Source: Lojkania enalia (taxonomy: Eukaryota > Ascomycota > Dothideomycetes > Pleosporales). Taken from it: 28,356 nt of DNA. The notes beneath the pieces were generated by a model. The model worked only from the letters and a program-made list of their open reading frames with translations, did no database searches and was not told the origin of the DNA. Within the stretch, counting starts at the first letter, position 1, and the number at the start of each line of letters is the position of its first letter. Shown here one piece after another: positions 21,788 through 28,356 of the stretch. Position numbers and translations under genes: made by a program. The stretch spans positions 1 to 28,356 of the forward strand of contig ML986832.1 in NCBI GenBank assembly GCA_010094045.1, in the 5' to 3' direction.

Positions 21788-23657
21788 CTAATATAGATTA
21801 GCCGGCTGTTAAGATAGAATATTTTCTTATTCTTTAACTAGTAAGTATTATTTAAATTACTAGCTATTAGTATAATAAACTTTCTATATACTAGTAAACT
21901 AATTATCTTATTTATTAGACTAAATAATCTATTAGTTAGAAACTTCTATTATATAAATAGAAAATACTTTTAGTTCTTATCTATCTACTTATTATATTCT
22001 ACTACTAGAACTAGCTTCTCTATACCTAGTACGCATATATAGTATACTATACTAGTAAGTATATATAAGTAGTTCTTTACTATATATAAGTAGTCTATTT
22101 TAGTATTAATCTCTAGTATAGTAAGAAAATAGATAAGTCTATTATTAAATAGCCGATTATCTATTAATTAAAAAATAAATAATATAAATATATCTAGTAG
22201 TACTTTAAACTAAACATTTTTACTATCTTTATCTAATATAACTTATAGTACTATTACTAGTTCTTTCTACTTATTTTACTAATAGAATAGCTTATATACG
22301 TTTTTTATCTAATCTACTTCTTTCTTCCTATAGTATTTATAATAAAGGCTGCTATTACTATTATTATTACTATTAGTACTACTTCTATCTCTATTAGACC
22401 TAAAACTTATACTATTATCTAATACTATACTATTAATATTACTATTATTACTATTACTACTATAGTTAATCTATATAGCTTAAGTTTCTTTATTAGCGAT
22501 AATATAGAGAAAGTAGTAGATAAATTTAATAATATAGCTAATATATACTACCTAACTCTTAGAGTTTTATAGTTAAGTAAGTAGACGCCTATCTACTTTA
22601 TATTATTAAACGCTTTTAAACTACTATTTTATCTCTTATATAAGTAATAATAACCTTCTAATATTCTACTTAATTAATAGTTTAACCAGCTTTACTATCT
22701 ACTAAAGTTTTACCTCGCTTTAGTTAGGTAGCCGGATCTAATATATAAGATATACTCGATTCTACTTTACTAGATACTTTAACTACTCTATCTATTTAAA
22801 CTATCTAGTTTTATTAGTCTTTATTACTTCCGTATTTATAACCTATATTTTCTCTTCTTCTCTTTACTTTATAAACTTAAAGCTAGCTAACTAATTATAT
22901 ATAATATTAGCTTTTATATAGAAAATAACAACCTAATCTTCTAATAGAACTTACTTTTATTATCTATTTATACCTATTTATACCTATTTATACTTCTTCT
23001 TTAAATATATATATAACGCGTTAATATTAGTAGTAAGATAGTATTTAGATTACTTATACTAGAACCTATTTAGTAGTTTTTCTAATTCTAGTATCAGTTG
23101 TCTAAACGATATAGATAGCTAGATATCTTTTACTAGTTTAATTAGCTACTAATAAATATACTCGATAATTATCCTCCTCTATTCTATTATTATACTATAA
23201 TAGTACTGTAGATATATATTAATATTTAATATAATAGTTGTATATTTCTTATATATTAGAATATAGTACTTAAGTAGATAGTAGAAATAGTTTTTAATAT
23301 CCTCTAATAATAGTACTATTCTACTTATTTATATATAGGTCTTTCTACTATAAATATAGTATTATACCCTCAGTTCGAGCGTCTATATATTCTAGTAGAA
23401 CTATATCCTTCCAACTTTATTAAAGCTCTATACTAGTATAGGTACAATAATATAGTATTATAAATAGAATAAATAGATTCTACTAAATAGTTTTTATATA
23501 TAAAGTATTATAGTTAGAGTACTAGTTATAAATAAATTAGGAGGGTTATAGTTAGATAAATTACCCCCTTTAGATAATCTATTTTAGGTATAGTATTATA
23601 GTACTATATCTAATCTATTACAAATCGGGCCTAATTTATTATCTTATATTAGATAGG

Positions 23658-25372
23658 TATTCTAACCTTATTAATAATATTACAGCCTCCTAAGCCTTTT
23701 CTTATTAATAATCTTCTCTTATATACTCTTCTAAGATCTTTTTACTAAAATCTATTATAGTTTTCTAAGTTAATTTTTAAGAAAATTATTATTCTAATAC
23801 TTTATATATATTTAGTTAATTTATTAATCTATTAATTAATCTAGTTTTCTTTTCTATTATTAAATATAATTATAATTTAGCTATAACTTCCTCTATTTAT
23901 TCTAATCTATAATCTCTCTTACTATATTTATTATACTAATCCTTTAGTAATTTTTACTATTTAGATATACTAAATATTCTTCTCTTCTAAATCTATTATA
24001 ATTTACTACTTATCTACTATCTCTATTAATTAAATCTAATATTATTACTCTTATTATCTAGTTATAATAAGTATATATATTTATACTATACTAATTACTA
24101 AATAGTTAACTAATATATAATATTAACTTTTATTTCTATAGTCTCTATATATCTCTATACTATATATAACTTTATATTTTTAATACTATATATAACTTTA
24201 TATTTTTAATACTATATATAACTTTATATTTTTAATACTATATATAACTAATTTAGAGTTATTTTAATTCTATTATTTTAATTCTAACTATATATTATAT
24301 AGTTTTTCTATTTATACTTTTTAATAGAAAGCATTCTATTCTTTTATATTAACTACTAGTATACTCCTTTTAGGAAAATATAATATATAATTAAAATACT
24401 ATTATCTATAAATTTTACTATAAAGTTAATCTAACTTAATATATATAATCTTAATAGTTTATCTAGAATTTATATTCTATATAATTATTAAGAAAATATA
24501 GTTCTCCTACTATATTCTTAAAGATAGTTAAAGGAACTTTAATAGGTTACTTTCTTAACTACTAAAGAAAATTTATATTTACTAAAATTTTCTAGTTATA
24601 TAATATATTTTATAATATAAATAACTTTATAAAATTTAATATATTTTCTAAAACTATTAATTATAATTCTACTAGTAGTTTATTAAAAGGGTTTCCTTAC
24701 TCCTCTATTAGTATTAGTATTAGTATTATAAGAAGATACTAAGAGAAAATAAACTATAAGAAATCTTTTCTTACTAATATAGTATAAAAATTATAAATAG
24801 ACTTTAAAAGTTATAAATAGTAAGAAAATTTATACTAAAAATATAAGAAACTATTATAATACTACTAGTCTTACCTAAAATATAAAAGCTATATTATATA
24901 GCCTATTTCTTCTATAACTTATTACTACTTAAATAGCCCTATTACTATAAAAATTTAAAATATCTATTCTATTTACTTTTTCTCTTTACCTATTACTTAC
25001 TATTATATATTTAGCCTTATATTCCTTTTAGTTATTTTAGTATATTAGGTAAATATATTCTTTATTCTACTAGATATATAATTATATAGTAAAATATTTT
25101 ATATATTTTAGATTATATATAAAAAGAACTATAAAGATATATATTTATTTAATAAATATTAAGAAATATTATCTAACGTTATTTATCTAATATAAGTTCT
25201 ATCTAGTCTTTTAAAACCTTTCTTATTAATAACTATATAATCTTCTAAGCTTTTTTTTTCTCTTATATAGTCTTCTAAAAATTCTTATATAATTATTATT
25301 ATAATACTATTCTTTACTATTAATCTATATATAATAAGTTACTATATATTTTTATAAAAATACTACTAACAT
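23658..25372. other. AT-rich interval without recognisable genes
   Basis: About 1.7 kb of extreme AT richness follows the end of C9. All frames on both strands are closed at short intervals, and no confident family signature survives. It contains a 26-bp minisatellite (24159-24248). Two loosely similar stretches, about 23660-23750 and 25205-25295, both run ACCTT...TAATCTTCTAAG-like followed by CTTATATA-TCTTCTAA. They could be remnants of terminal repeats of a fully degraded element, but low complexity makes this weak. Confidence 0.6.
24159..24248. repeat. 26-bp minisatellite, 3.5 copies
   Basis: Three perfect tandem copies of a 26-base unit beginning ACTATATATAACTTTATATT lie at 24159-24184, 24185-24210 and 24211-24236, plus a 12-base partial copy to 24248. 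Perfect identity in an otherwise heavily mutated region suggests recent slippage or that the expansion postdates RIP. Confidence 0.9.
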
Positions 25373-25412
25373 ATAGTATAAGCGAGCTGATTACCCAAGC
25401 GAGCTAATTATA
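25373..25412. repeat. Probable left terminus of a pogo/Fot1-type element with subterminal direct repeats
   Basis: The sequence TAGTATAAG (CAGTATAAG before RIP) starts at about 25373. It is followed by two near-identical 14-base direct repeats, AAGCGAGCTGATTA (25380-25393) and AAGCGAGCTAATTA (25397-25410). Their position at the outer side of a pogo-like transposase relic suggests terminal or subterminal transposase-binding sites. No inverted copy was found at the other end, which fits truncation there. Confidence 0.5.
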
Positions 25413-25497
25413 ATGCTAAGACTATACTAAAATTGCGACTACTTTTCGCAAAATATTATACTTTCTTATATTCTATTATACTATATAGTATAGTAGC

Positions 25498-26720
25498 CTA
25501 TTCTTTTATATCTATAGCATTATTTTTACACGTCCGTAAGTTATACCTAGCCTTACTATACTACCTACAGCACCTTTAAGTCGGCTAGTCTCTATTAACG
25601 CGCGCCTTCTTCCTACCCTTCTTTCTATTAGTATAAGCGTTAAACTCTTTTAGAGTAGTTAATTAAGCGCTTTCTTTAATTATTAGCTTACCTTCCTTCT
25701 ATATACGCTTTCTTTTATGCGATCGATGTTGTATAGTAGCTTTATTAGTTGCTTAAAGCTTAGCGACCTAAGTGTATAATAGTACGTTTTTATATATTAT
25801 ATATATAGCACCCTTTATAAACTGTTTAAACGCCTCTACTATTAAAGTAGATAAGCTATCTAGGTACTTTTAAACTCTTAATTAAATATACGTAGATTAA
25901 GACCTAAATTTAATAGAATTACTTAGTATTTTTAACTCTTAAGGGGTATCTTTAACTATAAAGAGTATTAGTATATATAGTCGAACTTTAAGCTTTAATA
26001 GTACTATATCTAGGTTAAATAGAACTAGACTAGCACCTTAAAAACTACTTAGGATATTACTCTTCGTAATTGCTGTATTAAAAGCTGCTTTAAAGTAGGA
26101 TAAGAACTCGATTTTTATAATATAGTTAATATAACTATATATTAACTATTTAACTTAGCACCCGTATATAGTCTTTAAAGGTAAGAAATAACCTATATCT
26201 AGTAGCTATAGTAGGTGTAATAAATATAAAGGTATATAGAGAGTAATAATATTTTTTTCCTTATAGAGCTACCTAAATTTAAGTAAGTTGTAGCTTTTAT
26301 AGCTATTAAGAATTAGTAATTAATATATACTAATAGTATAATCTTTTATATATACGTTAAAGTACTTTAACTATTTAATACTAATATTATTTATCGTCTA
26401 ACTATTATTAGTAACCTATATAACTTAAGTGTTATAGTAATACTGTAATACCTCTGCACCTATACTACTCTTACTATAATATTTAAACCGGCTGCTAGTA
26501 ATAACTATTAGCTGCTAGCTAGAATATAACTGACTTATCTTAACTATAATAGAGGAAGGTTTTACTAACCCAGCTAGCCTGTATAGTAGTATAGACCTAG
26601 CCCCTATAAAAACCTATATAATATAGATATTTCTATTCTTTACGTAATATCTTAATATTTATATATAGTATGTAATAATAGAGTTAACTACTTAAAGTAT
26701 AATTAACTAACTATATATAA
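25498..26720 (-). pseudogene. pogo/Fot1-type DDE transposase relic with CCHC tail
   Basis: This minus-strand relic has many stops. A segment reading LNSYKSYNLLKF (D codon position 26305-26307) matches the family LDGHESH motif, with Asp to Asn, Gly to Ser, His to Tyr and Glu to Lys, all RIP-type. It is followed by KEKNIITLYIP and LLHLL*LLDIGYF.PLK, which holds the third acidic residue (Asp, 26197-26199, retained). Then come IEFLSYFKAAF and a basic stretch (NRKKGRKKARVNRD). Near the end is a zinc-knuckle CX2CX4HX4C (25528-25572), with Gln to stop, one Cys to Tyr and the His to Tyr. The first catalytic Asp could not be placed. The N-terminal DNA-binding part (normally well over 100 residues) is missing, so the relic is cut at about 26720 where the Ty3-like element begins. 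Such transposases perform cut-and-paste transposition into TA sites. Confidence 0.8.
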
Positions 26721-26759
26721 GCGTCTGTAATATTATATTATATTATCTACTATTATATA

Positions 26760-27760
26760 CTATAGACGAGAACGCGTTTATTAGTATATTTAAAGAGATT
26801 TAGGGTAAGCTAAACTCTTTATAGTAGAAGAATAAGATGCTAGTAGAGGCCTTAGTAACTTAGGAGAACTGTTATAAGTTAGACCTTAAAGCGATATAAA
26901 GGGAATTTAGTAACCGCTAAACAGCTACCCCTCTACTAGCTACTAGTATATTAACAGTAATAGAACTATTACCCGCTTTTAGCCTAATTTAGCCTATAAC
27001 TCTAACTTCTAAATAGATGCTTATATTAACTTCTAATCCGCCTAAAACTATATATAACCTGTATTTCTATTCTAACTACTTACTTAACCTTCTAATATTT
27101 TCTAGTAAACGTTTAGAGCTTTTATACTTTGTTAGAAAGCTCTACTATAAACTAGAAGAAAATGCTAACTAATACCTAACTAAATATACCCGCCTTCTAT
27201 ATACCTACTTTTACCTAGAATAAGACCTAGTAATATTAGTTGACCTATTAATAGATAAGGGTATCAACTCTATAAACAGCTTAGTCGCCTTCTTAGAATC
27301 TACCTATAGTAACCGGAATAAGGAAACTATAGTATAGAGTAAGCTAGAAACTTTAAAATAAGGCTAAAGCAGGTTCCCTACTTACTTTACTAAATTCCGA
27401 CGCCTGATTATAAATACTAAACTAAATAAGACTAGATAAATTATATATCTCTAACGTTCTCTCTTTAATAAGCTCCGCCGTACTATAATTAGTATTATAA
27501 TACCTAGCATCCTAAACAACTATACTAACCTAATTTCCCTATACAATACTAACCTATATTACCTACCTAGTAACTACCGTAAATAACCGAAGTATTATAC
27601 TACTTATTAGAAGGACCTAAATGTTATAGAACTTAATACTTCTAGCTATACGCCTATAAGCTCTAATAAATAAGAAAGGTGCTGCTGTAAAGAATACTGT
27701 TATAAGTATAATAGTAAGGGATATATTTTGCTAGAATATAGTACCCCTCTACTATTAATC
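26760..27760 (+). pseudogene. Ty3/Gypsy-like Gag relic with zinc knuckle
   Basis: The plus strand encodes a degraded Gag. The core from 27278 reads SLVAFLESTYSNRNKETI, then SKLETLK and SRFPTYFTKFRRLI, ending near 27585. This is the characteristic capsid pattern of fungal Gypsy elements, a 'length of Tyr-Asp/Asn-Asp/Asn' motif followed by F-x-x-Y-F-x-x-F. At 27698-27739 a 14-residue segment CYKYNSKGYILLEY fits CX2CX4HX4C exactly if three Tyr codons were Cys, His and Cys before TGT-to-TAT and CAC/CAT-to-TAT changes. Stops are frequent. No 5' LTR is recognisable; the upstream end meets the truncated transposase at about 26720-26760. Confidence 0.75.
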
Positions 27761-28356
27761 TGTTAAGGGTTTTAGAGCTCTACTATACCCTGTAAATTCT
27801 ACTCTTAATCCTCCAACCGATCCTCTAACCGATTTTTAATACGTTTATTATTCTATAGATAAGGCTATTATTCTTACTCTTAAACGTAGCTAGTTTTACT
27901 AACTAGAATGTTGCTAAAAGGTCTATTCTAAAAGTAAGTTACTTCTTAAAACTATACCTATACCAAATCTCTATATACTTATAAAACTAGCTCTTATAAA
28001 AATAGTTATAAAACTACTAGATTCTAGCTCCTTTTTTAATCTATTAAGACCTAGTCTAGTAAAATATTAATATTCTTATTAATACTAGAGCTACTAGTTA
28101 TAGCTATATTTATAGAGACTTTATATATACTCTAAAACTTTAAAAGATATAACTTCTATATAATTTATATCTAACTAGCTTTAATAGAGAAGTCCTCTAT
28201 AGAGGGATTATCTCCTATTTAGTTATCTTAACCCTCTAACACCTAAACTATTTAAAGATAGTATATCTCTATATAACTATACTAGAAAAATACTAGTTAA
28301 TTCTAGGATAGCTATAGATATATAAGTATTATATAAACCTAGACTATAAGAATAAA
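27761..28356 (+). pseudogene. Likely aspartic-protease/pol start of the Ty3-like relic (runs off window)
   Basis: Downstream of the zinc knuckle, the plus strand reads KLLDSSSFFNLLRPSLVK around 28011-28070, resembling the retropepsin active site LLDSGSxxNLISxxLVK with the Gly changed to Ser (GGC to AGC) next to the Asp (28020-28022). It lies in the expected order after Gag. Stops are frequent and the rest is very AT-rich. The element continues past the window edge, so reverse transcriptase and integrase cannot be judged. Confidence 0.55.

Larger units (their letters stand above)
120..23657. repeat. Head-to-tail array of nine TLH element copies sharing one right end
   Basis: Nine same-orientation copies of one element abut without spacers: C1 about 120-4890, C2 4891-7886, C3 7887-11793, C4 11794-14190, C5 14191-16587, C6 16588-16910, C7 16911-18511 (with an N gap), C8 18512-20790 and C9 20791-23657. 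Every copy ends in the same terminal segment, which has a GC-rich palindrome about 18 bases before a final GATAGG-like end. The left ends differ. Lengths of C2, C3, C4, C5 and C8 (2996, 3907, 2397, 2397 and 2279 bp) equal the corresponding C1 stretch exactly. Differences between copies are overwhelmingly C-to-T or G-to-A, the signature of RIP, and increase from left to right. The encoded gene reads leftward, so the constant end is upstream of the gene and the truncations remove its 3' part. Confidence 0.92.
20791..23657 (-). pseudogene. TLH copy C9, interrupted by a mini-LTR element
   Basis: C9 has the same left breakpoint as C4 and C5 (C1 2494). After removing the 533 bases added by the insertion and its target duplication (21260-21792), its length is 2334 bp, 63 short of the expected 2397. 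Two events account exactly for this: an 84-base stretch replaced by 11 bases at 22928-22938, and a 10-base tandem duplication (TACCTATTTA) at about 22968-22990. It is the most degraded copy and carries the C8/C9 marker changes. To the right of its constant end the array stops. Confidence 0.9.

Noticed and set aside
120..23657. CRISPR array
   Set aside because: The repeats are kilobases long, abut without spacers and are truncated copies of a gene; there is no short repeat/unique spacer pattern.
24240..24440. Possible Copia-type integrase fragment on the minus strand
   Set aside because: A few residues resemble an integrase core (F-x-D...YFLK), but the frame cannot be fixed, the sequence is extremely AT-rich, and other frames look equally plausible.
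23660..25295. Long terminal repeats bounding the AT-rich interval
   Set aside because: The two end stretches share only AT-rich words and need gaps to align; no target duplication or family-specific ends were seen.

Overview
The window looks like an AT-rich, RIP-mutated (repeat-induced point mutation) repeat block from a filamentous ascomycete, probably subtelomeric. The evidence is as follows. Long collinear repeats differ almost only by C-to-T and G-to-A transitions. TA is abundant while CA/TG are scarce. Every recognisable gene is full of stop codons. The recognisable families are fungal: a telomere-linked RecQ-like helicase (TLH) with an N-terminal OrsD/DUF3505-like C2H2 region, a pogo/Fot1-type DDE transposase with a CCHC tail, and a Ty3/Gypsy-like Gag. 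No gene in the window looks functional. The species cannot be named from the sequence.

Layout. (1) About 1-120 is AT-rich flank. (2) About 120-4890 is copy C1, the most complete and least mutated unit, carrying a TLH pseudogene on the minus strand. (3) Positions 4891-23657 hold eight more copies (C2-C9) in the same orientation. All end on the right at exactly the same element position, and each is cut at a different depth on the left. Measured from the common right end, the C2, C3, C4, C5 and C8 lengths equal the matching stretch of C1 to the base, so mutation was by substitution with no net indels. Left breakpoints in C1 coordinates are 1895 (C2), 984 (C3), 2494 (C4, C5 and C9), 4568 (C6), 3899 (C7) and 2612 (C8). 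Five of the six distinct breakpoints follow a GG that is also the last dinucleotide of the unit. C7 contains a 925-base N gap. C9 is interrupted by a 528-bp mini-LTR element with 101-bp direct terminal repeats and a 5-bp target duplication. (4) Positions 23658-25370 are extremely AT-rich, with a 26-bp minisatellite and no recognisable gene. (5) About 25373-26720 is a truncated pogo/Fot1 transposase relic on the minus strand. (6) About 26760-28356 is a Ty3/Gypsy-like gag and protease relic on the plus strand, running off the window.

The main signal is the array architecture: a constant right end joined again and again to a differently truncated next copy, a mutation gradient from left (mild) to right (heavy), and rare transversions that group neighbours (C1-C2, then C3-C7, then C8-C9). 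This resembles repeated cycles of end erosion followed by re-addition of a terminal element, as known for telomeric retroelement arrays or for break-induced replication at subtelomeres. The TLH ancestor also shows motifs reminiscent of tyrosine recombinases ahead of its RecQ helicase, which would offer a self-encoded explanation for junction formation. That last idea is inference.
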